36,707 nucleotides of DNA from Alphaproteobacteria bacterium (GCA_013389075.1 JACAEB010000006.1:1-36707), one strand, 5' to 3'; shown: positions 1 through 8,276, counted from the first letter of the stretch. A program made the numbers and translations. The notes: generated by a model from the sequence alone, not told the origin.

Positions 1-24
1 GCGCACCGAAACAGAGGGGCTCCC

Positions 25-1146
25 ATGAAAAAGATCCTGCTCGGCACGTCGGCGCTCGTCGCCGCCGCTGCCTTCTCGGCGCCGGCATCGGCCGCCGAGA
101 AGATCAAGCTGTCGCTTGACGGCTATGCCACGTTCGGCGCTGCCTATGTCGACTCCGACATCCAGGACAGCCGCGACATCACCTTCGGCTCGGACGCCGA
201 AGTCCATTTCAAGGGTGACACCACGCTCGACAACGGTCTCAAGGTCGGCTTCAAGGCCGAACTCGAGCTCGAGAAAGACACCGGCGACGCGGACTTCACG
301 GGCGCGGTGTCCAAGACCACGGCGGACGTGATCGACGAAGTCTACATGTATGTGTCGGGTGGCTTCGGCGAGATCCAGTTCGGTCAGAACGACGGCGTCG
401 CCGACCAGTTCCAGGTCTATGCGCCCTGGGTGTTCGTCGAACATGGCGCCAACGACTACGACATGTCGGCCGCCGGCCAGGCCGCTGATGTGAGCGTCCT
501 GTCGATCCTCGACGAATCGGACGACTACACGAAGATCACCTACATGTCCCCGCGCGTCGGTGGCTTCCAGTTTGGCGCCTCCTACACGCCCGAAGGCGAG
601 AAGAACCGCACCGGCTACAACAACATCCTCGACAATTACGACCGGGATGGTGATGGCCTCGAGAGCATCTTCGAAGCCGCTGTCAATTACGAACGGTCCT
701 GGAACGACGTCGATTTCGCAGCGTCGGCCACCTACCTGACTGCCGATGTGATCGACACCTTCGGCTTCGACTCCTCGCCCGGTGATTTCGACGGCTTCTC
801 GCTCGGCAGCCAGCTCTGCTATGCCGGCTTCTGCTTCGGCGGGTCCTATACCGAGCGTGAGACGGACGAGAGCGGCGTGAATACCGAGCGTCACGACTGG
901 GATCTCGGCGCGACCTATGAGATCGGTCCCTGGATCCTCGGTGTGAACTACGGCAGCTACTCCGGCGCCACGAAGCCCGATCCGATGGGCGTCATCTCTG
1001 ATCCGGATGCGGAACAGATCGTCGGCGGTGTGGCCTACAAGCTCGGACCGGGCATCCAGATCGGTCTCGGCTATGAGCAGGCCAACAACGACGAGACCGA
1101 CGAAGAAGCGTCGGCCGTGTTCACCGAATTCGCGATCGACTTCTGA
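25..1146 (+). CDS. outer-membrane porin
   Basis: A 373-residue porin expected to form a beta-barrel channel for small solutes in the outer membrane. Residues 1-23 are a classic Sec signal peptide (MKK, hydrophobic core, cleavage after PASA). The mature part is acidic and rich in Gly, Tyr, Phe and Asp, with alternating beta-strand patterns such as KLSLDGYATFGAAYVDSD near the N-terminus. It ends in FTEFAIDF, with a C-terminal Phe as used for BAM recognition. A purine-rich site (AGAGGGG) sits just before the ATG. A strong terminator follows, so it appears to be transcribed alone. It resembles the general Gram-negative porin family of alphaproteobacteria; substrate preference cannot be told. Two cysteines lie close together in LCYAGFCFGG and might form a disulfide. 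Confidence 0.9.
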   Translation: MKKILLGTSALVAAAAFSAPASAAEKIKLSLDGYATFGAAYVDSDIQDSRDITFGSDAEVHFKGDTTLDNGLKVGFKAELELEKDTGDADFTGAVSKTTADVIDEVYMYVSGGFGEIQFGQNDGVADQFQVYAPWVFVEHGANDYDMSAAGQAADVSVLSILDESDDYTKITYMSPRVGGFQFGASYTPEGEKNRTGYNNILDNYDRDGDGLESIFEAAVNYERSWNDVDFAASATYLTADVIDTFGFDSSPGDFDGFSLGSQLCYAGFCFGGSYTERETDESGVNTERHDWDLGATYEIGPWILGVNYGSYSGATKPDPMGVISDPDAEQIVGGVAYKLGPGIQIGLGYEQANNDETDEEASAVFTEFAIDF

Positions 1147-1170
1147 TCGGACAATCGGCTCACGGATGAA

Positions 1171-1199
1171 GGGCGGGCTTCGGCTCGCCCTTTTTCTTT
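1171..1199 (+). terminator. rho-independent terminator of the porin gene
   Basis: An 8-bp stem (GGGCGGGC with GCTCGCCC, one G-U pair) closes a TTCG tetraloop and is followed by TTTTTCTTT. It starts 24 bases after the porin stop codon. Confidence 0.9.
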
Positions 1200-1316
1200 G
1201 CGGCCGGGCACCTTGCATCCGCCGCTCACGGAAAAAAAGCGGCAGGCGCGAAGCTTCGCGCGGGTGCCGGTCCTGGCCCCATGGTCTCATGCCGGGCCGG
1301 ATCCGGCGTCGACGCC

Positions 1317-1973
1317 TCAGCGCCCGTCTGGTGGGGGTTGGGACGGCGCCAGGAGCGCGCCGATCACGCCCGCTCCGGCAAATCCAAGGGCGGCCAGTCT
1401 CCGGGCGCGGGCAGGGTCCACCCCGCCGAGCGCAAGGACACGACCGCCCGCCAGCCGCATGAGCGCAGCGGCGCGATGAAGCCCGAGACCCTCCGCCCCC
1501 GGATGAGAGGCCGTGGCGAAGACCGGCGACAGAAAGATGGCGTCGACACGGGCCGCGCGCGCCCTCCGCAGCTCCGTCCCGGTATGGGCGCTCGCGGTGA
1601 CGAGGCGAAGACCGCGCGCGTCGCTCCGCCTCCAGTCGCCCATCCGCCACCCCGGCAGATGCACGCCGTCCGCACCCACCCGGCGCGCGAGCTCCGGATC
1701 GCCGGCGACGAGAAACGGGATGCCCCGCGCGCGGCAGCGCCGCGCCAACCCCTCCGCCAGACATGCGCGATCCCGCCGCTCATAGTCGCGCAGCACGAAT
1801 CCCACTCCCCCCGGCAGCGCCTCCGCCACGGCAATCGGGTCCCCGACGCGCGCCCCGTCCGAGAAGAAAAAGAGCACGGGAAGCCGGCCTCCGCCGGCCG
1901 GAAAGGCCCGCATCAGGCGGCCCGCCCGCAGGCGCGTGCCGTCCGCCTTGCTCCCGCCCGCCGGCCTCGCCAT
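1317..1973 (-). CDS. thiamine phosphate synthase-like (ThiE/TenI family) protein
   Basis: A 218-residue TIM-barrel protein of the ThiE/TenI superfamily. ThiE joins HMP-diphosphate and thiazole phosphate to make thiamine phosphate. Family signs are LPVLFFFSD at the N-terminus (31-39), GADGVHLPG (100-108), the SPVFATASHPGA segment (149-160) and ALGGVDPARARRLAALG (181-197). The usual ThiE motif VHLGQxD is altered here (VHLPGWRMGD), so catalytic activity is uncertain and a TenI-like role is possible. The chosen ATG at 1973 is preceded by GGCGGAGA and gives the MARPA-type N-terminus I associate with alphaproteobacterial homologues. An ATG at 1985 is an alternative and would overlap the divergent yggS start. 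No other thi gene is adjacent; thiC lies about 20 kb away. Confidence 0.75.
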   Translation of the reverse strand: MARPAGGSKADGTRLRAGRLMRAFPAGGGRLPVLFFFSDGARVGDPIAVAEALPGGVGFVLRDYERRDRACLAEGLARRCRARGIPFLVAGDPELARRVGADGVHLPGWRMGDWRRSDARGLRLVTASAHTGTELRRARAARVDAIFLSPVFATASHPGAEGLGLHRAAALMRLAGGRVLALGGVDPARARRLAALGFAGAGVIGALLAPSQPPPDGR

Positions 1974-1983
1974 TCTCCGCCCC

Positions 1984-2724
1984 ATGACCGAACCCGTTCC
2001 CTCCGCCGCCGAGACCCTTGCCGCCTGGCGCGCTCTGACCGACCGGCTCGAGGGGGCGTCCAGCCGGGCCGGGCGATCCTCCCCTGCGCGGCTCATCGCC
2101 GTCACCAAGACGGTCCCCGCCGACCGCATCGCGCCACTTCTCGAGGCGGGCCAGGTGGAGTTTGGCGAAAACCGCGTCCAGGAGGCAAAGGCCAAATGGC
2201 CCGAGCTCCGCGCCCTCGCCCCGGTGTGCCGCCTTCATCTCATCGGTCCCCTGCAGACCAACAAGGTCCGCGACGCCTGCGCCCTTTTCGACGTGATCCA
2301 GACTCTGGACAGGCCGCGCCTCGGCGAGGCGCTTCGGGCCGAGATCGATCGAGCCGGCCGGGCTCCGGAGCTGCTCGTTCAGGTCAATACGGGGGAGGAG
2401 CCCCAGAAGGCCGGGATTCTCCCCGCCGAGACGGACCGCTTTCTCGACGACATGCGCGGGCGCCTCGGCCTCACCGTCGCGGGCCTCATGTGCATCCCGC
2501 CCGCCGCGGCACCCCCCGGGCCGCATTTCGCGCTGCTGGCGAAGATGGCCGCGCGCAACGGACTGCCCGTCCTCAGCATGGGAATGAGCGCCGATTTCGA
2601 AACGGCGATCGCCCTTGGCGCCACCCATGTCCGCATTGGAAGCGCCCTCTTCGGCGCGCGGCCGGCTCCCGATCCGGCCCCGCCGGGGGACGAACCGCGC
2701 CCCGCCGCCCCCTCCGCAGGCTGA
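1984..2724 (+). CDS. yggS: YggS/PROSC family PLP homeostasis protein
   Basis: A 246-residue pyridoxal-phosphate-binding TIM-barrel protein of the YggS/PLPHP family, involved in vitamin B6 homeostasis; no enzymatic reaction is established for the family. Motifs seen in order are LIAVTKTVPAD with the PLP lysine K42, FGENRVQEAKAKWPEL, LHLIGPLQTNKV, LVQVNTGEEPQKAGI, GLMCIPP and LSMGMSADFETAIALGATHVRIGSALFG. The ATG at 1984 gives a normal-length protein; a GTG at 1936 in frame would add 16 unconserved residues. No clear ribosome-binding site precedes 1984, because the upstream DNA is the start of the divergent ThiE-like gene. The C-terminal tail after the barrel is rich in Pro, Ala and Gly. Confidence 0.92.
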   Translation: MTEPVPSAAETLAAWRALTDRLEGASSRAGRSSPARLIAVTKTVPADRIAPLLEAGQVEFGENRVQEAKAKWPELRALAPVCRLHLIGPLQTNKVRDACALFDVIQTLDRPRLGEALRAEIDRAGRAPELLVQVNTGEEPQKAGILPAETDRFLDDMRGRLGLTVAGLMCIPPAAAPPGPHFALLAKMAARNGLPVLSMGMSADFETAIALGATHVRIGSALFGARPAPDPAPPGDEPRPAAPSAG

Positions 2725-2827
2725 GACGATCCCTCGCGCAACGCGGCCCTGACGCCGAGGCGCACATTGCCTTCCGCCTCCGTCATTGTCACTCTGCCGG
2801 GAGAATGTTCAGGCAGCCGCATTATCC

Positions 2828-3481
2828 ATGACCCGCTCTCCCGCCTCCGGCGATCGAAGCCTCGTCACACGAACCCTGCTCCTCGAAACCGCCGAGCGCC
2901 TCTTCGCCGAGTCCGGCATCGATTCCGTCTCGATGCGGCAGATCGCAGCCACGGCCGGCCAGCGCAACAACTACGCGACCCAGTACCATTTCGGCACCAA
3001 GGAGGATCTCATCCGGGCGCTGTTCGAGCTGCGCCTTCAGCCGATCGAGGCCCGCCGCGCGGCGCTGCTCGCCGACATCGAGACGCGTCAGGAGACAGGA
3101 AACGTCCGCCTCCTGATCGAGGCCGCCTTCCGTCCCGCCGCGGAGACACTCCTCTCGGCGGACGGGCCGTGCCACTACCTGCGCTTCCTCGCGCGGGCGA
3201 CGGTCCAGTTTCCCTTGAGCTATTTCGAGCGGGGGAGTGGGGCCGCGCCCGCTTATGCGCGCATCGTGGAGCATCTCAACGCCTGCCTCCCGGGGCTCAC
3301 CCCGCGCGCCCGGCGCCAGCGGATCGGCTGGTCCGCCCTGATCGCCAATCAGGTCCTTGCCCAGCTCGAGGGCGCCCTCGCCGGCCTGCCGCTCGACGAG
3401 CGAAAGGCAAAGCTCGATCCGGCTTTCGCCAATCTGTGCGACTTCTGCACCGGCGGCCTCCTCGGTCCGCCCCGGCCCTGA
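2828..3481 (+). CDS. TetR/AcrR family transcriptional regulator
   Basis: A 217-residue one-component regulator. Residues 10-60 form a TetR-type helix-turn-helix: TRTLLLETAERLFAESG, then SVSMRQIAATAG and YHFGTKEDLIRALFE. The rest is a helical ligand-binding domain that I cannot assign to a ligand. The ATG at 2828 was chosen because the HTH then begins at the usual position; a TTG at 2786 would add 14 residues. It lies directly upstream of, and in the same direction as, the DUF1800-DUF1501 pair, with a 93-base gap that holds a possible promoter with an inverted repeat. This suggests, but does not prove, that it controls that pair. Confidence 0.85.
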   Translation: MTRSPASGDRSLVTRTLLLETAERLFAESGIDSVSMRQIAATAGQRNNYATQYHFGTKEDLIRALFELRLQPIEARRAALLADIETRQETGNVRLLIEAAFRPAAETLLSADGPCHYLRFLARATVQFPLSYFERGSGAAPAYARIVEHLNACLPGLTPRARRQRIGWSALIANQVLAQLEGALAGLPLDERKAKLDPAFANLCDFCTGGLLGPPRP

Positions 3482-3496
3482 GCCCGCGGTGCCCCC

Positions 3497-3525
3497 TTGA
3501 TCGCCGCTCGACGGCGCGCTATGAA
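3497..3525 (+). promoter_or_regulatory. possible promoter with inverted repeat before the DUF1800 gene
   Basis: TTGATC (3497-3502) and TATGAA (3520-3525) are separated by exactly 17 bases. The spacer contains the inverted repeat CGCCG-N5-CGGCG (3502-3516), a plausible operator position for the TetR-type regulator just upstream. Each hexamer matches the consensus at four of six bases. This is inference only. Confidence 0.4.
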
Positions 3526-3574
3526 TTAAGTCATCCGCCTGATTTGAAGGCGCGGCCTGGAAGGGAGGAAAACC

Positions 3575-5170
3575 ATGTCCCTCGATCGCGCAGCCATAGC
3601 GACCACGCGCTTCGGACTCGGCGCCCGGCCGGGCGAGATCGACGCGGCAAGCGCCGATCCGAAGGCCTGGCTCCTCGCTCAGCTCGACGGGCCCTATGTG
3701 CCGCCGGCCGCCTTCGACGGCTTCGCCTCCACAGCCGCGCACAGGGAGAATTATTTCTACCGGTATGCGGAAATCGGCTACGGCCTGCAGCAGGCCCAGA
3801 AGGCCGCCGAGGCGCGCGGCGACACGGCCGAGGCCGAGCGCCTCGCCCAGGCCATCAGCCGCAGCCTCGCCGGCTATGTCACCTGGGTCGCCGAGAACCT
3901 GATGATCGAATATGGCGCCCGGACGAATGTGGCGCTGACGACCGACGCGTCCTTCCGTGAACGGCTGGTGCGCTTCTGGTCCAATCACCTCGTCGTGCCC
4001 GCCATCAAGCAGCAAAGCTCCGTCATCGCCGGCGCCTACGAGCGCGAGGTCATCCGGCCGCATGTCGCAGGCCGCTTTGCCGACATGCTGAAGGCCTCCG
4101 CGCAGAACCCGGCCATGCTCGTCTTCCTCGACAACCACGTGTCCATCGGCCCCAATTCCGTCTACGGACGGCAATCGGGAAAGGGGCTCAACGAGAATCT
4201 CGCGCGCGAGATCCTCGAGCTGCACACGATGGGGGTCGAAGGCGGCTACACGCAGGACGATGTCATCGCCCTCGCCAAGGGAATCACCGGCTGGTCCACC
4301 TGGCCGGTGTTCGAGGAGATCGGCAGGCTCAGCGCGGGCGCGAAATCGCGCGGCGAGCCGCCCGGAAGCTTCATCTTCTATGCGGACTGGCAAGAGCCGG
4401 GCGCACAGACCCTCCTTGGGCGGACATATGCGCATACCGGCCTTGCGCGCGGAGAGGCCATGCTGGACGATCTCGCGCACCGGCCGGAGACGGCGCGCTA
4501 CCTCGCCTTCAAGCTGGCCCGCCACTTCTCGGCCGATGATCCCGATCCGGCCCTCGTGCGCCGCCTTGCCGACGTCTATCTTGCTCACGACACGGATCTT
4601 GGCGAGATGACCCGCGCGCTCGTCGAGACCGAGGAGGTCTGGGCGCAGGCGGGATCGAAGCTCAAGCAGCCGGACGATTACGCCATTTCCTGCCTTCGCT
4701 CCCTCGGGGTCGACTTCGGACCGATCCCGCCGATGAAGCTCTACAATTTCGAGACCTATGCCTGGCGCGACAGCCTCTGGGCGTGGCTCGCCAAGGACAC
4801 GTTCAACCTTCTGCCCGACAAGAGCCCGGACCTCTGGACCGAGCCCTATCAGCGGCTCGGCTATTCGATCGCCGCGCTCTACCGCGACGTCGCCGCGATG
4901 GGCCAGAGCCCGCTCAACGCCCCCGGACCTCAAGGCTGGTACGACCGCTGGAGCGACTGGTCGGGGGCGGACAGCATGCTGAAGCGGGTCGAATGGTCTC
5001 TCGCCCTTGCGACCCGGCACCAGGACAAGGTGGAAGATGCCCGCAGCTTCCTCGAAGGCACGCTCGGCGCTCTCGCGTCGAGCGGCCTGAAGACCGAGGT
5101 CGGCCGGGCGGCGACACGCGATCAGGGGATCGGCCTCGTCCTCGCGGGCCCGGACTTTCAGCGGAGATAA
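3575..5170 (+). CDS. DUF1800 family protein
   Basis: A 531-residue DUF1800 protein of unknown biochemical function. Family hallmarks are the N-terminal TTRFGLGARPGE, the central ERLVRFWSNHLVV, and GLNENLAREILELHTMGV followed by GGYTQDDVIALAKGITGWS. A C-terminal LVRRLADVYLAHDTDLGEMTRALV segment follows. There is no signal peptide, although partners of this family are exported. A strong Shine-Dalgarno sequence (GGGAGGAAAA) precedes the ATG. The stop codon is 4 bases before the DUF1501 start, so the two are surely co-transcribed; this gene pair is widespread in Proteobacteria. Export together with its Tat-signalled partner is a possibility. Confidence 0.9.
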   Translation: MSLDRAAIATTRFGLGARPGEIDAASADPKAWLLAQLDGPYVPPAAFDGFASTAAHRENYFYRYAEIGYGLQQAQKAAEARGDTAEAERLAQAISRSLAGYVTWVAENLMIEYGARTNVALTTDASFRERLVRFWSNHLVVPAIKQQSSVIAGAYEREVIRPHVAGRFADMLKASAQNPAMLVFLDNHVSIGPNSVYGRQSGKGLNENLAREILELHTMGVEGGYTQDDVIALAKGITGWSTWPVFEEIGRLSAGAKSRGEPPGSFIFYADWQEPGAQTLLGRTYAHTGLARGEAMLDDLAHRPETARYLAFKLARHFSADDPDPALVRRLADVYLAHDTDLGEMTRALVETEEVWAQAGSKLKQPDDYAISCLRSLGVDFGPIPPMKLYNFETYAWRDSLWAWLAKDTFNLLPDKSPDLWTEPYQRLGYSIAALYRDVAAMGQSPLNAPGPQGWYDRWSDWSGADSMLKRVEWSLALATRHQDKVEDARSFLEGTLGALASSGLKTEVGRAATRDQGIGLVLAGPDFQRR

Positions 5171-5174
5171 GTCG

Positions 5175-6431
5175 ATGATCATCACGCGGAGAACAAGCCT
5201 CAAGGCCCTCGGCGCGGGCGCTCTGTGGACGACGCTCGGCCCCGGCTTCGCCGCCGCCAGCGTCGAGACGGACCGGCGCTTCGTGTTCATCTTCCTGCGG
5301 GGCGGCATGGACGGCCTCTCCGCGGTGCCGGCCTATGGAGATCCGCAGTTCGGCGCGGCGCGCGGGCCGCTCGCCGACGGTCCGCCGGGCGCGGGAACGG
5401 ATTTCGACGCGCTGAAGCTCGACGGCCTGTTCGCCCTCAACCCGGACCTCAAGTTCATGCACACCCTGTTCACCCAGGGCGAGCTGACTGTCTTCCACGC
5501 CACCTGCCATGACTATCGCGACCGCTCCCACTTCGATGCGCAGGATTCATTCGACCGCGGATCGATCGACAAGACGGTGAAGACCGGGTGGCTCAATCGC
5601 GCGCTCGTTCATCTGCCGGCCCGCTGGAGCACCGACCGGGAGAATGTGGCCCTCGGTCTTGGGCCGACATTGCCGCTATCGCTCCGGGGGGACGCGCAGG
5701 TCGGATCCTGGTCTCCGCCCACAGCGCCCCAGGCCTCCGCCGACACGATGGAGCGCCTCGCCCGGCTCTACCGCGCCGACGAGCGGCTCGGGCCGCTCCT
5801 CGCGTCCGGCCTGTCGACCGAAAGCATGGGCAATGCGATGGGCGGCATGGACGACATGGGCGGCAAGGGCTTCGGTACCGCCGTCGACTTCATCCAGTAC
5901 GCGAAGGCCGCCGCCACCTTCCTCGCCGCTGCGGACGGACCGCGCATCGTGACCATCGATTACGGCAACTGGGATAGCCATTCGGGCCAGAACGACCGAA
6001 ACATTCCGGGGCCGGAGAATGGAAACTATGCCGGCCGCTTCCCGGAAATGTATCTGGGCCTCGACAGGGGGCTCGCCGCCCTCAGGGAGGGGCTCGGCCC
6101 GGACATCTGGAGCAGGACCGCGGTCATGCTCGTCACGGAGTTCGGCCGCACCGTAAAGATAAACGGAACGCAAGGTACGGACCACGGGACGGGCGGCGCC
6201 GCGTTCCTCCTCGGCGGCGCCGTGCAGGGCGGCCGCATCATCGCGGACTGGCCCGGCCTCAGGGACTCCGACCTTCTCGACGGCCGCGACCTGAGGCCCA
6301 CGACGGATCTGCGCGCCGGGGTGAAGGGGGTCCTCGTCGATCATCTGGGCCTCGACGAAGCCCTGATGGCGACGGCGATCTTTCCCGGCAGCCAGGACGT
6401 CGCTCCGTTGACCGGACTGATCCGCGTCTGA
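5175..6431 (+). CDS. DUF1501 family protein, Tat-exported
   Basis: A 418-residue DUF1501 protein, a family related to the alkaline phosphatase/sulfatase fold; no substrate is known. The N-terminus carries a twin-arginine signal (TRRTSLKALGAG, then a hydrophobic run ending GFAAA), so it is probably exported folded to the periplasm. Family motifs are FIFLRGGMDGLSAVPAYGD, the histidine-rich HATCHDYRDRSHFDAQDSF, DYGNWDSHSGQ, and VTEFGRTVKINGTQGTDHGTGG near the C-terminus. These His/Asp residues are candidate metal ligands. Residues 218-230 form a Met/Gly-rich loop (M218, M222, M225, M228). It is tightly linked to the DUF1800 gene upstream and is convergent with the L,D-transpeptidase-like gene, only 30 bases away. 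Confidence 0.9.
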   Translation: MIITRRTSLKALGAGALWTTLGPGFAAASVETDRRFVFIFLRGGMDGLSAVPAYGDPQFGAARGPLADGPPGAGTDFDALKLDGLFALNPDLKFMHTLFTQGELTVFHATCHDYRDRSHFDAQDSFDRGSIDKTVKTGWLNRALVHLPARWSTDRENVALGLGPTLPLSLRGDAQVGSWSPPTAPQASADTMERLARLYRADERLGPLLASGLSTESMGNAMGGMDDMGGKGFGTAVDFIQYAKAAATFLAAADGPRIVTIDYGNWDSHSGQNDRNIPGPENGNYAGRFPEMYLGLDRGLAALREGLGPDIWSRTAVMLVTEFGRTVKINGTQGTDHGTGGAAFLLGGAVQGGRIIADWPGLRDSDLLDGRDLRPTTDLRAGVKGVLVDHLGLDEALMATAIFPGSQDVAPLTGLIRV

Positions 6432-6461
6432 CGGCGTTCCGGCCACGGACGGTCCGCGCGT

Positions 6462-6962
6462 TCAGCCCCGGCAGACGAGGCGCGTCTGCGGCGTGGCCGC
6501 GCGCAGGATCAGGGCGAGATCCGCCCGCGTGAAGGCGACGCAGCCCTCGGTCGGCGCATATCCGGGGCGCGCGATGTGCACGAAGATGGCGCTGCCCCGG
6601 CCCGGAACGACGGGATCGTCATTGTACCCCACGACCACGACGAGATCGTAGAGGCCATCGGCTCTCCACATGTCCTCCGCCCGCGCCGTGTAGGGCAAGC
6701 GGACCGGCCGGTTGTAGGCCGCATCCTCCGGAGCGTCGCACCAGCCATCGCCCGGCGCGAGGGCGCGCGCGGGAAGGCCCGTGACCGGAGGCTTTTCCCG
6801 GTCCGGCCGGTACAGAAGCTCGCGCAAGGCGAACACGCCGGCCGGCGTCGCTCCATCGCCCTCGCGCTTGTCGGCCCTGAGGCCGCCCTTGCCGATGGCG
6901 CACCGGAAGAGCTGCCCGCCGAACGCCGCAAATCCGGACCCGTCCACCTCGAGATCGCTCAC
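6462..6962 (-). CDS. L,D-transpeptidase (YkuD domain) family protein
   Basis: A 166-residue YkuD-fold protein. The family cross-links peptidoglycan or attaches proteins to it with a catalytic cysteine. The signature is intact: VHIARPGYAPTEGCVAFTRADL with H129 and nucleophile C141. Upstream it has GDGATPAGVFALRELLYR, typical of the YafK/ErfK side of the family. No signal peptide, lipobox or membrane segment is visible, which is odd for a periplasmic enzyme. The start is a GTG whose GTGA overlaps the ribA stop codon, so translation is probably coupled. An upstream start is excluded by this context. Confidence 0.85.
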   Translation of the reverse strand: MSDLEVDGSGFAAFGGQLFRCAIGKGGLRADKREGDGATPAGVFALRELLYRPDREKPPVTGLPARALAPGDGWCDAPEDAAYNRPVRLPYTARAEDMWRADGLYDLVVVVGYNDDPVVPGRGSAIFVHIARPGYAPTEGCVAFTRADLALILRAATPQTRLVCRG

Positions 6963-8122
6963 TCCGCGCTTCCTTCCGTCTCCGGATCGATGAGATGGCC
7001 GCTGCGCCGCGCCTTGACGGCGATATAGGCCTGATTGTGCGGATTCGTCGGCAGGATGAGCGGCACGCGCTCGACGACCTCTATGCCGTGATCGGCAAGG
7101 GCCGCGAGCTTGCGCGGATTGTTGGTCATGAGCCGGACCTTGCCGATCCCGAGCGCCCTCAGCAGCGCGAGGGCCGCCGCGAAGCCGCGCTCGTCATCGG
7201 CAAAGCCGAGCCGTTCATTGGCATCCACCGTATCGAAGCCCTGGTCCTGCAGGTGATAGGCGCGCAGCTTGTTCGACAGCCCGATCCCCCGCCCCTCCTG
7301 CGGGAGATAGAGAAGGACCCCGCCCCCCGCTTCGGCCATGGCCAGCAGCGCCGCGCGGAGCTGGGGCCCGCAGTCGCATTTGAGCGAGCCGAGCAGATCG
7401 CCCGTGAAACATTCCGAATGCAGACGGGTGAGCACGGCCCCGGAGGGATGGAGGTCGCCGACGATGACCGCCACGTGGTCGCGCCCGCCATGTCGCGGGC
7501 GGAAGACGCGCAGCCGCACGGGAAGTCCGATGCCGAGAGGGACCTGCGCCTCGGCCACGGGCTCCATGGCGGCCGCTTCCAGGGCGTCGTAGTGCGCGAC
7601 CGCCTCGCAGCCGACCCGCACGAGATCGAGCCGGACCGCCGCCTCCGCCAGCCGCGCCCCCATGGGCACGACCATGACCGCCGGCAGGAGCCCCGCATGC
7701 TTGGCGAGCTCGATCGCCATCTCGGCCCCGGCATAGTCGAGGGTTCGCCGCACCGTGAAGGGCCCCCGCATGGGATCGGCAAGGTCGGTCGCGGGATCGG
7801 CGAGACGCCCGAGGAAGGCGGCATCGAAGCGCGCCTCGCGCGGCAGCACCGCGACCGCCCCCGTATAGGCGGCGATCTTGAGCGTCCGCGCGCGATGGGC
7901 GCTGAGCACGAGGTCGGCCCGCGTCCCGGCGGCTGCCTCGATCCCGGCGAGGGTCCCGGCGCTCAGCCCCTCGACCGCCGCCACCAGGAGCCCCACGGAC
8001 CGCCCGCCCGCATCGAGCCCCTCGAGCGCCACGGGCAGGCCCCGACGCAGCTCGGCCGCCGCCCGTTCCACGGCAAGATGGGGCGGGCGCGAGAGGGGGT
8101 GCACGGCGTCTGGCTCGGTCAT
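6959..8122 (-). CDS. ribA: GTP cyclohydrolase II with degenerate DHBP-synthase-like N-terminal domain
   Basis: A 387-residue protein whose C-terminal half (about 200-375) is a GTP cyclohydrolase II, the first step of riboflavin synthesis: GTP to the diaminopyrimidinone phosphate, formate and pyrophosphate. Zinc ligands C238, C249 and C251 lie in HSECFTGDLLGSLKCDC. The active-site LPQEGRGIGL (273-282) and LMTNNPRKL (331-339) are present. The N-terminal half looks like a 3,4-DHBP synthase domain that has lost its key residues: the acidic DENREN-type loop is missing and the GHTEAAVDLARLAGL-like segment reads YAGAEMAIELAKHAGL. That half is probably catalytically dead. The ATG at 8122 was chosen because upstream sequence is low-complexity. 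The stop overlaps the next gene (GTGA). Confidence 0.92.
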   Translation of the reverse strand: MTEPDAVHPLSRPPHLAVERAAAELRRGLPVALEGLDAGGRSVGLLVAAVEGLSAGTLAGIEAAAGTRADLVLSAHRARTLKIAAYTGAVAVLPREARFDAAFLGRLADPATDLADPMRGPFTVRRTLDYAGAEMAIELAKHAGLLPAVMVVPMGARLAEAAVRLDLVRVGCEAVAHYDALEAAAMEPVAEAQVPLGIGLPVRLRVFRPRHGGRDHVAVIVGDLHPSGAVLTRLHSECFTGDLLGSLKCDCGPQLRAALLAMAEAGGGVLLYLPQEGRGIGLSNKLRAYHLQDQGFDTVDANERLGFADDERGFAAALALLRALGIGKVRLMTNNPRKLAALADHGIEVVERVPLILPTNPHNQAYIAVKARRSGHLIDPETEGSAE

Positions 8123-8231
8123 GGATCGGGAGTGTGCGGGGCCGGGCGGCGCAGGACAAGCCTGCCGGCGCCCCGAGCGGCGGGACCACGGGCGCGGGAG
8201 GCGCCCATCCTCCCAATCCACCCGAATGGGC

Positions 8232-8237
8232 TATATA
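8232..8237 (+). promoter_or_regulatory. possible -10 element upstream of the response regulator
   Basis: TATATA sits in an unusually A/T-rich stretch of this GC-rich window, 40 bases before the ATG of the response regulator. No convincing -35 hexamer lies 16-18 bases upstream, so an activator-dependent promoter would be needed. Confidence 0.35.
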
Positions 8238-8276
8238 TGACACGCGCAAGGATCGGGGACCACGGAGAGGGACAGC

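Noticed and set aside
1936-1983. Extended yggS start (GTG at 1936)
   Set aside because: It adds 16 residues with no family similarity and would overlap the ThiE-like gene more deeply.
2822-5308. Long antisense open frame across the DUF1800/DUF1501 region (and similar long ones at 11978-14686 and 33885-36206)
   Set aside because: In GC-rich DNA the frame opposite a real gene stays open. The opposite-strand proteins show coherent domains and start signals; these do not.
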